A DNA stretch of 64,000 nucleotides from Strigops habroptila (taxonomy: Eukaryota > Chordata > Aves > Psittaciformes > Psittacidae). The translations under genes were made by a program, and so were the position numbers. This document shows positions 13,975 through 25,211 of the stretch, piece by piece. The notes under the pieces were generated by a model. It was not told the origin of the DNA and ran no database searches. It saw only the letters and a program-made list of their open reading frames with translations. The stretch is taken from positions 59,637,225 to 59,701,224 of the forward strand of contig NC_044282.2 of assembly GCF_004027225.2 (NCBI RefSeq). The letters are read 5' to 3'. The first letter of the stretch is position 1; each line of letters begins with the position of its first letter.

Positions 13975-15672
13975 GATGTGTGTTGCCAGATGCTGTGGGA
14001 TCATCGCGTCAGAGCTGGGAAATGCCCTAGTATGCTTTAGGTATGGTTAGTTGGGGGATTGCCAGCCACAGGGGATTCACAGGGGGTTTGAATGAAGGGG
14101 GCTGTGATGCTGCCCTGATCATTGAAAAAGGGTGAAGCCATGAAAAGGGCATGAAGAAGGATGGAGCACGTATGCAGTGCTCTGCTGGAGTGAAATCCAG
14201 CAGGTCTGAAGTCTGTTTTTGCTCTCTGCTGTGGCAGGGAGGGGACGCGCAGCAATGAATTATACTGGCAGACCGTGCTCCTGTGCCTTCACGTTGGGGA
14301 GCAGGGGAGGTGTGATACATGCAAACAATTCCTAGAAACCCGTGGGCTCATTGGGCCAAACCACAAGCCGTTATACATTTCCTCCCACTCAGCCTGCAAA
14401 GGTGTGGGTTAACAGCCCCGCGCGCTGCAGGATTCTCTGTTTTCAGGGCATCATCGCTTTGGTTTATTTACACTGAAGCCTCTGGCCGAGGCTTGCATCC
14501 CTCCGGATGCAGGGAGGGATGGCCGGTGCGAGTGACGTGCCAGCAGTACGGCAGAGGCTGAGGACATCATTGGGTCATGTGCGTGCACTTGCAGCTACTT
14601 GCATGTCTTGAGTCATGCACCATCTTAATTTTTAGCTGCCAGTGTACATGACAACCCTGCTTCTGGGGTCAGTTCAGTGGCCCTTTAATCGCAGCATCCA
14701 TTTACGCTGAAGAAATTCTTCCAGAGGAATAAATTCCCAGGAAGGCTCCTGGCATCTGAGCATTTGGCCTGCAGCTGTATGTATGTATATCCTCCATCCT
14801 TCAGGCACAGGCAGTAGGACGTGGAAGCTTGCTTCCAGTTGCTTTTATTTTACCCCCTAGCAAATCAAGTAGGGATGTAAGCATGTGGATGCAGCTTAGC
14901 CTGCATCCCTTCTTTTGGGGGGGACTCTGCCCTCCGGTCCCTGCTGGCCCTTTGGGGCTTCATAGCCTGCTGGAAGGGCAGCATGCTGCCATTGCAAACC
15001 TAGAAGCTCGCTGGGAGAGGCTATGGGGTTAAATAGGAGGAGATCCAGGATGGGGACAAAGACTTGTAGCTGTCAGCTCCAGGGGGTTGGCAGGGAGCTG
15101 TGGTCTCTCCCAGGGAGCTTGCTCTCTGCCTGCAGCGCCAGCAGTGGTGTGCATGATTTATATACATTTTTTTCTAATGACCGAAGCTCTAAAATCCACA
15201 ACCTTAAGACAATGTTTTTGTACAAGAGGCTTTTGTGGACGACAGCAAAGCTAAGAGCGGCCTCAGCCTCTAGCCTCTGGGAGATCTTCTGGCAACAAAG
15301 GGGCCCCCAAACGGCACACAGCCAGTTTGGTTTGGTTGCTTTGCCTCCAGCAGATGGGTCCTGGGATGTCCCATCTGCAGATAGATCTGAGCAGGGAGGG
15401 ATTTGCTGGCTTGTTGAGCTCTCCCTGTGCTCTCAGGATTCCTGTCTCTAGCAGATCTGCACTGAAAGAATATTTGTCCCATCAGCTGGTGCTGGTCCTG
15501 TGGCTTCAGGAAAGGCTCATGGCAGTGACATCTTATGTAGGCAAATTGACTGCAGAAATGCTGTGCTTGCAGGGTGTGCGCGCAGCTATTCAGCATGGAA
15601 GGGAAGGATAACATATCCCAGAGACCTTGCAAGAGGAAATTTAGGAGGTGAAGTGGGATGCAGCTGCAACAA
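13975..15672. other. PAQR8 intron, no feature recognised
   Basis: Unique sequence without supported exons or repeats. Confidence 0.5.
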
Positions 15673-15955
15673 ATCACAGAATCACAGAGTGGCTTGTGTT
15701 GGAAGGGACCTTAAAGCTCATCCACTTCCAACCCCTGCCAAGGGCAGGGACACCTTCCACTAGAGCAGGTTGCTCCAAGCCCCGTCCAACTTGGCCTTGA
15801 ACACTGCCAGGGATGGGGCAGCCACAGCTTCTCTGGGCAACCTGTGCCAGGGCCTCACCACCCTCACAGGGAAGAACTTCTGCCTAAGAGCTCATCTCAA
15901 TCTACCCTTTTTTATTTCAAAGCCATTCCCCTATGTCCTATCCAGGCTCCTTTTT
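15673..15955 (-). mobile_element. CR1 LINE 3' fragment
   Basis: Begins aatcacagaatcacagagtg. The usual CR1 blocks follow, to ccctatgtcctatcc. Confidence 0.93.
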
Positions 15956-17589
15956 CAGTCAATGGTGGAGGGAGGGAAGGAAGAAAAAAAAAACCCAGGC
16001 ACTTCTCTGGCACAAATCCAGCTTTGGCATCTGAAATGAGGCAGTCATCCCACTTTGTCGGTGGTCCCTGCATGACTGAATACAGCAGGCAGGGACCGGT
16101 GTGGGACTGTCTCCTGGGCTTGTTCAGTTACGTGTACTCAAGGCCTGTAAATGTGGGTGCTCCAGCCAGGGATCTCACACGCACCTGAAATCAAGCCCCA
16201 AAGCACTGGGGGCTGTGTTAGTTGTGTGTGGGAAAAGAAAGTGGTGAGCCTATCTGGGACATGCAGACAGCAAAGGTTTAGTGAGATCAGGGAGAAAAGC
16301 TGCGAAGTATTACCCCGATCTTGAGCAAGTTTTGATATGGGAGGGATGGATTTGCCAGAGGAGGTAATTCTCAGCCAGGGTCTATGGATAGAAATAACAA
16401 GTATTAACATTTTTGCATCTGCCTGGTGCTGCAGATGCATTTCTTTTTTCACCCATTGAGTGTATTGGCTATGTCACCAGTAGCATCACCAAACTTTAAC
16501 ACTGGTTAGGCATAAAGAAACTGCAGCTGTGTTTATGGCAGGATATCAGCAATGTGCTGTGGTGACCCGCACTGTTCCCCAGCATGGATAGGGAGTTTGC
16601 ACAGTCCAGGAGTTGTTCCTAGCAGGCAGTTTGCATGTGGCCACCCATTTCAAGGGTAGAGGAACACCCTTGGGAGTGACCAAGCCAGGCTGACTGATCT
16701 CAGAACTGAGGGCTCAGCACTGTGAAAATCAGACCCCTGCATGTGATGCCTGGCTCGAGGTTTAGGCTCTCTCAATAAAGCCAGCAGCCTCATCAAGCCT
16801 TTGGTTTCCTAACTTTGGCTTTCCACTACGCTTCTTTCCTCCCACAAACACCACAGGACCTCAGGGGCTCCTCCTCCTTCTTGGGATGCCGTGGACCCCC
16901 TCAGCTTTGCTGCAGGGACACAGTGCTTGTCAGCAGCTTTGTTTTGCTCTGTCCCCTTGGAGCACAGCGTTCATTGTGCCGGCTCCGCTGCTCTCATCCC
17001 CTGGACCAGTCCCAACGCGCAGGCAACGCCGAGCCCATGTCAAGAGGCACTTGCTGCTCAGCACGGCTGAGCTGGCTGCTGGCCTGGCTTGCTTCCAGGC
17101 CAGAAATCGCAGGGGAGATGACACTGCCATGGCTTCCGTGGGGGATCCTGCCATCTCCTGCCAGCTTCAATGGCTCATCTCCCAGCATCACGAGACGTCC
17201 GTTTCCTGATTAATACATGCTTGGACAAACCCTGCTTCGGCTACGCGCTGTGCATGTGTCTATGTGTATACAGAAAGGTAGAGTTTGAGCCATTTTCTAT
17301 TATTTGAAATTTTCCAAAGTTACTTTGGCCCTTTTTCTTAACAGATGAGGCTGTTTTCAGGCCTGCCCTTCAATGTCCTCAGTAAATCACATCACCTTTT
17401 ACCTTCCAGAGCATTGTCACCTGTGCAGGTCCCTGCTGGACAAGTGCTTGTAATGCACCCCTTGGGCTGATGTAGATATAACTGGGTATTTAAGTGTGTC
17501 AAGGGAAATAAAACACTCTGTGCAAGGCACTGTTCAGCAGTCCCAGCACTGCCTGGTGCATTACAGCGGTGTGTTAAGAGCACAATATC
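15956..17589. other. PAQR8 intron, no feature recognised
   Basis: Unique sequence. ORFs at 16815-17213 overlap on both strands and lack splice or family support. Confidence 0.5.
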
Positions 17590-17690
17590 CAGTTCTTATG
17601 AGGCAGATGAGGATTGGTATCCACATTTAATAGACGGGGAGGTGTAAGCCCAATTTACATAAGTCCCGAGCACCTGACCCCTCTCTAGTT
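17590..17690 (-). repeat. possible ancient MIR-like SINE remnant
   Basis: tatccacatttaatagacgg followed by ggaggtgtaagccc resembles the reverse MIR core (tatccccattttacagatgg, ggaaactgaggc). It is strongly diverged, so confidence is low. Confidence 0.35.
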
Positions 17691-18188
17691 GTGGGGATTT
17701 CCACTTCTTCAATGCTGGAGTGTAGCTAAGTCAGTCCTTCATACCCTGCTGCCTGCTTGGGCAGGGCTTGTCCCTGGCACAGACCATCGAATGCCACCTC
17801 TTCCAGCTTCTGACCTCTGTGACACCCATGTAAATCCCAGTAACACCCTGCAGAGGGGATCTGAGCGCTGTGTGCATCTGTTGCAGTTAGGAGGAAGGGT
17901 AGCATCTAAACCCGTGGCGGGAGAAGGAAGCAGGTAGTATGAAGACTACACAGGAATTGCTTCTTGAGCTGGTCCATGGTCTCTTAGTTTCCCATCTCTG
18001 GTGGAGCCTTTTCAAAACACCAGGCAGAATGGGTGGAGGAGCTGGCACTGTGCTCCCAAGCTGGTCTCTCAAAGTTTTCCCTGAGCCTTCCTGCAGTGGT
18101 TTAGTTATAGAAGGGGACGTTTGAGCTCAGGGAGGACCAGCCTGCTGGCAGCAGGCTTTGGGATGGGGCTTACTGCATCACTGCATCT

Positions 18189-18240
18189 GAGCTGGGTGCA
18201 GCCTTGGTGCAGCCTCGGTGCAGCCTCGGTGCAGCCTCTC
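18189..18240. repeat. 11-bp tandem repeat (GGTGCAGCCTC)n
   Basis: Four near-perfect consecutive copies of ggtgcagcct[c/t] in the PAQR8 intron. Confidence 0.85.
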
Positions 18241-18599
18241 CCAGCCCAGGAGATGCGAGCTGAACTGCCCTCTATCATCCTGCAACACCAAAGTTGGCCC
18301 CATGTAGGAAGGGGTCAGAATAAAACACCAGGCTTCAAAATGACCTGGAATCCCTCCAGGGACTTTTGCTCAACTCCCAGGAATTAATCACCTGCAGCTC
18401 TCAAACCCACTCTCTTGCCCACTGCTGCACCATCACTACTGTTATTTTCATCCTGTCCACAACCACTGGTTTTTTTTTTCTGTGGTAAATGCAATGCATT
18501 TATTAAAGACTTCCCCACAGCTGAATTCCACAGTCCTCTCAGCTTTGTTTACCAGGAATTATTGCCTTTCTGGAAGCCTGTGTCAAACACTGATGCCTG

Positions 18600-19420
18600 A
18601 AGACTAGTCTGCAAGCAAATACATCACATTGGTACAGCTTCAGTCCCAGACAGTTAATGCTGAGGCCAGCCCGGTGGGAAAATCAGCCGTCCTCTGTAGG
18701 AAATATTCTCATTCAACCCCCTCCATCAGACTGTGACCAAAAAGCAAAAGAGCTGGGAAAAAGCTCGGGTTTCCAATTACTCTCTTCAAAAGGGAGAGGA
18801 AAAATTGGAACAGGATCGTTCTCCTCCTGTGCCACGGTTCGTATTGTGACTGTAATGATCCAGCCTGGCCATCATCCACTCCCTCCTCCTTGCCTCGCAG
18901 CTCCCTCCCCGAACAAACGATACTTGGTTGCTGTTAATTGGGAGCAGCCAAAATAACTGAATCCCCCGGAGATGGGGGGTGAGGACAGAATCTCAACGAG
19001 ACGCCCTGCCGATGAATGTGGCTTTCAGCCGCTCCTACGCCCCTGTGAAGGGAAAAGAATAGGGGCTCTGTGAAAGTGAAACAGCCAGTGCTGACCTTGG
19101 GTTTCTGGGTTGGGGGTTTTTTTCCCTTTCTTTCGTTCTCTTTTCTAACGTTAATTGCTCGTAGCTTTGTCCATCACATGATCGCTGGAAATTGCCAACT
19201 TGTTCTCACTCGTTATTGTCACCAGTCTGGTTTGAAATAAGCACTCTACCAGGTTCGTGATTCAGTGCTGTTTATCCGAGTGTCAGATGTGTTTCTTGTG
19301 ATTTTGGACTATTGTTTGGAATATCTCTGACTCTCCCTCGGTCTGTTAAAAACTGGCATTTGCCAGCTATGAAAGCCAGCCTGGGAGAATCTCTCCTGCC
19401 TGCTGCTGTCAGAGAGACCT
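18600..19420. other. PAQR8 intron, non-repetitive stretch, candidate regulatory DNA
   Basis: Contains no recognised repeat or ORF but many compact AT/GC-balanced motif-like words (for example ctaacgttaattgctcg and tccatcacatgatcgctgg). Calling it a conserved noncoding element is only a suspicion without alignment. Confidence 0.25.
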
Positions 19421-20097
19421 CTCCCTAGCCCTGCTCAGGGGCGATGCTCCCTGTATACACTGAGCTCTTGGGATGAGAGATCGTGGCAAAATCCTGGCGC
19501 TAGCGCACACCATACAAGCTGGAGCCAGCCCGTGCCTGGTACAAGCTGCCTACCTCTCTTGTATCCTTGTCAGCATGCAGAGCAGGCAGGTCATGGGTGG
19601 TGGAAGGGGCCTATGTGCCCCTCACATTGGCATGCATCCGCTGGGATGAACTGGGACAAAGATTCAGCACTGAGCCCCCTTCAGTGGGCCCAAATCCTTG
19701 AACCATGCTTAGTTAACAAGAAGCTGGGAGATAGTGAATGGGGGTCCAATCCCTTTTCTTTGGCTTATATCAGAGCAAATGCTGGGAGAGGTGTGAAACA
19801 CATGATGGCAGGTTAACAGACAGGGCAGAGGAGCTTAGACACAGAAAGCACTTCAGAGTCTGTACTCACACTTCTGCATAGGGCAAAACCTGTGTGTAAG
19901 GCCTGCAGATCGTCAGCTGGAGAATGTAGATGTCTTGATGCAGTGAAGGAGATGCAGTCAGCATGGGAAGGGAGCTCTTGTGTGCACATCTTGACTAGGA
20001 AATCAAACACTGTCTTAGTACAGATAGATGTCCATAAAATCTCCCTCTCCTTCCCACCCCAACGTGCTCAGCCTCCAGCCAGTTTCTGGTAGATCTT

Positions 20098-20243
20098 AGA
20101 ATCATAGAATCACAGAATGGTTCGGGTTGGAAGGGACCTTAAAGCTCACCTAGTTCCAATCCCCTGCCATGGGCAGGGACACTTTCCACTGGACCGGGTT
20201 GCTCAAAGCCCTGGCCTTGAACACTGCCAGGGATGGGGCACAA
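20098..20243 (-). mobile_element. CR1 LINE 3' fragment (short)
   Basis: agaatcatagaatcacagaa at the start, ending at ccttgaacactgccagggat ggggca. 5'-truncated. Confidence 0.92.
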
Positions 20244-21839
20244 CACCAACCTTCCCCAGCAAGGATGCTGTCTTCAGTTTTACCCATGTGTCAAACTGAA
20301 ATACTATTTGCAGTGCCCGTTTTGCTTTCTCTAGCTAAGGCAGCTCCATCAAACTCAGCAGCTGGCAAACAAGGAAAAAAAACCAAACCAAAACCAGCCC
20401 TGAGAGATGCTGAGGGAGAAACCCTGGAAAGCGCAGGGAGAGAGAAAATTGGCTGGAAAATGTAACTTGATTATGAGAATTCGTGTCTGCTAGAATATGG
20501 AAGCAATGTGAAAATATTTTGTCTGTCATCAGAGGCTTTGGGTTGCGAGAGGAAGTGGGACTTGCAACCTGGTTCAGCGTCTGCTCTGACTTTGCCCTTT
20601 TTGCTGTCTCGCCAGCCTAGCTTGGGTCTCCCATCATGTGCCCATGCAAACTATTCCTCTGTCGCACCTCTGGCAGCATCTGGTACCTGATGCAACAGAA
20701 GAAAAATACAGTGTTTCTCACACTTAGGCAAAATACTTTCATTTACTTATTTTTGGCCATCTCCATCCACTGCAGCTCTGGTTGGGTGCATATAAGCTTA
20801 GGAGTCAGGCCCCATTCATGCAAACATGTATGTGTTGGATGCACCGGAGTAACCACAGCCCTACAGAGTCTGGTGGAGCTCCATCAGCATCAATTTTGGT
20901 TCAAGCATGGACATCTGTGTGATAAGTTCTCTGTTTTGTGTGGCATAAGCACCAGCAGGGAAGAGAACTGTCTAGGGTGGAAGGGAAATGGAGGGTATTG
21001 GGAGTTAATTCAGTGCTGTGAGGTAGTCTCCAGACATCAGGATCCTGCTGTGCCCTGAGTCTGAACCTTTCAGTCAAAGCTTAGCAACTCCGGAGGTTGC
21101 CAAGGAGCAGAGCAGAGGAGTGCCCAGCACTGGGGTTTGGCTGCTCTGAGCATCCAGGCACATCTCATCACAGCCCCTCAGCATGGCCCCATGGGTGCTC
21201 CCAAGGCTTCGATGCTATACCCAAACTGCAGCCAGCTGTGATAGGGAGCCTCTTGTTTCTCCAGCACCTCCTATTCCAGCCACTTCTTACACCTGTAGGG
21301 GATGAGGGCTGCAGGTTTGGGACTGTGGACTTCTCCCCTTCTCCCTCTGCCGAACTCACTGTAGCAGCCCCATGTGCAAGCCGTGTGGCAGGGAAGCCGA
21401 GCTTATTTGCCACCTCCATGATTTAGTTGGGACCCTCTTCAGTCAGGTGCAGAAAACCAGGTTATTCCATAGACAAATAATTACACCCCAGTTATGTCCT
21501 TGATTAATTTGTTCGGGGAAAGGGGTGAAAAATCCCTTCTGCAAATCATCAGGTGCTTTCTTGACATCTAACTGCTTCTTGTACCCCCTTACTGGCAGCA
21601 CCTGGCTACTTCTGAAGATGCTCCAAGCTGAGTGCCCAAGGAAGAAGGGCACTGCAGGGACAGGCCTGTGCCATCCTTCTCCACTCTGAGTTTAGGTCTG
21701 CGAGTTTAGAAAAACCCCTTTCCCTTAGAGCAGGAGCAGCATCTTGATGGCACCGTGGCTCATCCCACCCAGGAGGGGCAGCACGCTCTTCTCCCCAGTC
21801 CATCTCTGTTAACATTTCTTCTTTCTCCCCTCCCTGCAG
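20244..21839. other. PAQR8 intron, 3' part
   Basis: Ends in a pyrimidine-rich tract and CCCTGCAG acceptor at 21839. No other coding exon was recognised. Confidence 0.55.
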
Positions 21840-21893
21840 GGCACGAAGACAACGTTCCCCAGATCCGGGCTCAAAGCCGCAGCACGCCGCGAG
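21840..21893 (+). other. PAQR8: PAQR8 5'UTR part of exon 2
   Basis: 54 bases between the CCCTGCAG acceptor and the coding ATG, with no ATG of its own. The context of the main start is CCGCGAGATGA. Confidence 0.75.
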
Positions 21894-22952
21894 ATGACAG
21901 CCATCCTGGAGCGGATCAGCACGCTGTCCCTCAGCGGGCAGCACCTCAGCCGTCTCCCCAGGCTGCTGGAGGATGGCTTCCCCAAGATGCCTTGCACAGT
22001 CAAAGAGTGCGAGGTGCCGCAGCTCTTTCGTGAGCCGTACATCCACACCGGGTACCGTCCCACCGGCCAGGACTGGCGGTACTACTTCCTTAGCCTCTTC
22101 CAGAAGCACAACGAGGTGGTCAACGTGTGGACTCACCTCCTGGCAGCGCTGGCTGTGCTGCTGAGATTCAAGACGTTTGTGGAGGCTGAGCAGTTGCCCG
22201 TGGATGCGTGGTCCTTGCCTTTGCTCATCTTTGTCCTCTCCTCTGTCACTTACCTGACCTGCAGCCTCTTGGCCCACCTACTGCAGTCCAAATCGGAGCT
22301 GTACCACTACACCTTCTACTTCATGGACTATGTTGGAGTCAGCATCTACCAGTATGGTAGTGCCTTGGCTCATTTCTACTACAGCTCTGACCAAGCCTGG
22401 TATGACAAGTTCTGGCTTTTCTTCCTGCCAGCAGCTGCTTTCTGTGGCTGGCTGTCTTGTGCCGGCTGCTGCTATGCGAAGTACCGGTACCGACGGCCTT
22501 ACCCCATCATGAGGAAGATGTGCCAGGTGATCCCAGCCGGGCTGGCGTTCATCTTGGATATCAGTCCTGTTGCTCACCGGGTGGTTGTATGTCACCTGCG
22601 GGGCTGTGAGGAAGATGCTGCTTGGTACCACACGTACCAGATACTGTTTTTCCTTATCAGTGCTTATTTCTTCTCCTGCCCGGTCCCTGAGAAGTACTTC
22701 CCTGGCTCCTGCGATATCGTTGGCCATGCTCACCAGATCTTCCACACCTTCCTGGCAGTCTGCACCCTATCACAGCTTGAGGCCATTCTTTTGGATTACA
22801 AGAACAGGCAGGAGATTTTCCTGAAGAGACACGGGCCTTTCTCTGTTTATCTCTCCTGCATTTCTTTTTTTGGCCTGGTGGCTTGTAGTGCCATCACAGC
22901 TTACATCCTGCGATGCAGGATCAAGGCCATCCTGGCTAAAAAGGACTCCTGA
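21894..22952 (+). CDS. PAQR8: PAQR8, membrane progestin receptor beta
   Basis: A complete 352-residue protein in one exon. PAQR8 (mPR-beta) is a multi-pass membrane receptor that binds progestins and signals non-genomically through G proteins. It starts MTAILERISTLSLSGQ and matches vertebrate PAQR8 nearly end to end, including the KKDS C-terminus. The three PAQR family motifs with putative zinc ligands are intact: E74-x2-N77-x3-H81 (HNEVVNVWTHL), S134-x3-H138...D145 (SELYHYTFYFMDY) and H280-x3-H284 (HAHQIFH). Seven to eight hydrophobic segments run from about residue 79 to 340. The intronless ORF on a single exon is usual for this gene. The upstream neighbour MCM3 is divergent and EFHC1 follows on the same strand. 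The 468-base ORF opposite 22278-22745 is a shadow of it. Confidence 0.98.
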   Translation: MTAILERISTLSLSGQHLSRLPRLLEDGFPKMPCTVKECEVPQLFREPYIHTGYRPTGQDWRYYFLSLFQKHNEVVNVWTHLLAALAVLLRFKTFVEAEQLPVDAWSLPLLIFVLSSVTYLTCSLLAHLLQSKSELYHYTFYFMDYVGVSIYQYGSALAHFYYSSDQAWYDKFWLFFLPAAAFCGWLSCAGCCYAKYRYRRPYPIMRKMCQVIPAGLAFILDISPVAHRVVVCHLRGCEEDAAWYHTYQILFFLISAYFFSCPVPEKYFPGSCDIVGHAHQIFHTFLAVCTLSQLEAILLDYKNRQEIFLKRHGPFSVYLSCISFFGLVACSAITAYILRCRIKAILAKKDS

Positions 22953-24969
22953 GAGTCATGAACATGATGGGCATGACATCACCAGGGGGGTGAAAATCAA
23001 GGGGCATAACATATTAGGGACATAACTGTCTTATTTGCCTAACACACTGTGACTAACCAGGACCTTGGACTTGGGTGGAGGGCTGGAGACTTCATGCTAT
23101 ATGCGTTTTCACAGCAGGGACTGCCTTTTGCCATTCAGGGGGACATGGATGGGTTTTAAGCCAGAACACTTAACCAAGGATGCTGAAATAGGCAGAGGTT
23201 TCTTGTTCGTTCTGGTAAACCTGTGGGTGATATGTTGCTGAGTACCAGGGAGGGTAGCCTGAAGGCTGTGAGACTGTAGAAGGGTCTGCCAGGGCTCACA
23301 ACACAGCAGAGAATGCACCATGAGGACCACAGCTGGATGTGATGACCTCTCTGGGTTTTGCCATCTCTGCTATCTGTTGGGGACCTGTTACTATCAAGGG
23401 CAGTAGCAAGGTTTCAGAAGGAGTCTACATTTCTAGGGTTTGGTTGCAAGGGCATGTGTGGCACAGTGGCTGGTATAATCCTTTTCCTGCTCCACCTGGG
23501 CTAAGCCAGGTTCTCTCTACGGTCCCCTTGTCAAGTATCTCAACACCAGGTTGCTGAGGTGGCTTGGGCAAAGCATGTTTGGAGACTTAGGCCTGACCTG
23601 GAGTCCTCTAGAATGAACTGGAACTCGAGCACTATGTCTGCCAGTGACTGGTGTAGATGTTAGGTCAGCTCCATCTTTTCTTTCTGTACGACTGCACCAT
23701 CTTCGGCAGAGCTGCTAATCCAAACCAAGGAGTCAGGCAATCCCAAGGATCACTAACAGGAGATGGGGTCTTTCTCAGCAGTTTGAATTTGACCTAAGGT
23801 GGTGCCAATGCTGATGACTGTTTGGTAGCCTACAAGACAGGTCTTCAAAGGCTCCTCACTTCCATTTTAAATGCTTAGGTGCCTTGGAGGAGCTGGTCCT
23901 GGGTTGGGTTGGAGATGGTTTTGAGCCTTCCTCAGTAGCAGTGGCAGAGGTTGAGCCATCAATGTTCAGGGGCCCCAGGAGAGGACTTGCTTTTGATGCT
24001 GGGTACACCATTTTGGCTGCTTGTGTGACAGGTTCATGCATTCCTGCATAGCCTGTATCATCTGTCTAGGGAGTGTGACTGAGTTCCATGTCCATGCACT
24101 GTAGAGTAACTTGGGTGTGAGGTGTCCATTACAGGAAAGGATCTGGCCCCTGGGCCTCCAACAGCCCTACTGCGGTCATGGCCAAAAGGGTATGAAAGTG
24201 AAGTAGTCTTTATTCCCCTCCTAATGGTGCTTTCAGGACACCAAGCAGTCCTTGGTGCACCTTGTGGAAAAACTGACATTGAAGCTGCAGGGTTGCTTTT
24301 CTCTGACCAATGGGGTTGTGAATCTGGCACGTTTTTATCAGCACTAGGTGAAGATAGAACAGCCAAAGGCAGGAAAGGGTATCAACATTAGGGTTCTATA
24401 GAACTTTGGGAGGGGTTTGTCCTTGAGACTTAGTGATTCCTGCGTGGAGTAGCAAAGATAGTAGTCAGGGACACTTAATTTCCATGGGTCACTCCTGTCC
24501 AAGGTGCAGCATGGGTTAATTTACTGTGTCCTCCACTAGAGGAGTCCCTTCTATGCTTGTCTGGGGAGAATATCAGATATGGAGCCACACTGTTGCACTG
24601 AAGTTGGTAGCACTTGCAGGACAGGGTGCTTAGAGCCAATGCAGAGATACGGTCCCCTGCAGCCCAGACACCTGCTGTTGACCCACTGCTTGCTTTCTGT
24701 AGTAGGCCCTGGCATGGCTCCTCACACTATGCAAGAGCTGCAGGCTCAAATGCCTTGACATCTGGCAAATTCCCAACAGGTACAAATCTTTCCTACATCT
24801 AAGGAATCTATGGGATCTATTCCAGCCACATATTTGTCTCACTGAATCCCAAGGGCAGGCAAATGAATTGTGATTGCTGGTTCTGAGCAGGCAGTGTAGG
24901 GTTGGGGATACGATTTGTTGTGACGAGCACTGATTTCTGCACTTGATCTGGTTTTTTCAACTATTGAGA

Positions 24970-24991
24970 TGTGTGTGTGTGTGTGTGTGTG
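24970..24991. repeat. (GT)n microsatellite
   Basis: Eleven GT dinucleotides in the presumed PAQR8 3'UTR. Confidence 0.95.
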
Positions 24992-25205
24992 CGCATGATT
25001 TATTACCCAGAAAGGCTTTGCCTTTGGCTTTTATACCTGCAAAGCCTCCTAGCTGGGTCAAGATTAGCCTGAAGGAAACAGTGCTATGCTGCTGGAGGAA
25101 CAAGGTGGGCCAGACAACAGCGTCTCTGGAAACAGCTTTCTTAATAGGTGCTTTGCTGTGTCTTGTGTTTTGTGAACAAATTTGAAATTCATGGCCCTGT
25201 TGACA

Positions 25206-25211
25206 AATAAA
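25206..25211 (+). terminator. PAQR8: possible proximal polyadenylation signal of PAQR8
   Basis: AATAAA 2.25 kb after the stop codon. Use is unproven. Confidence 0.35.

Noticed and set aside
22278-22745. 155-codon antisense ORF opposite PAQR8
   Set aside because: Shadow of the conserved PAQR8 frame; no independent evidence.
24970-24991. (GT)n as a possible regulatory Z-DNA element
   Set aside because: Short, common microsatellite; nothing suggests more.
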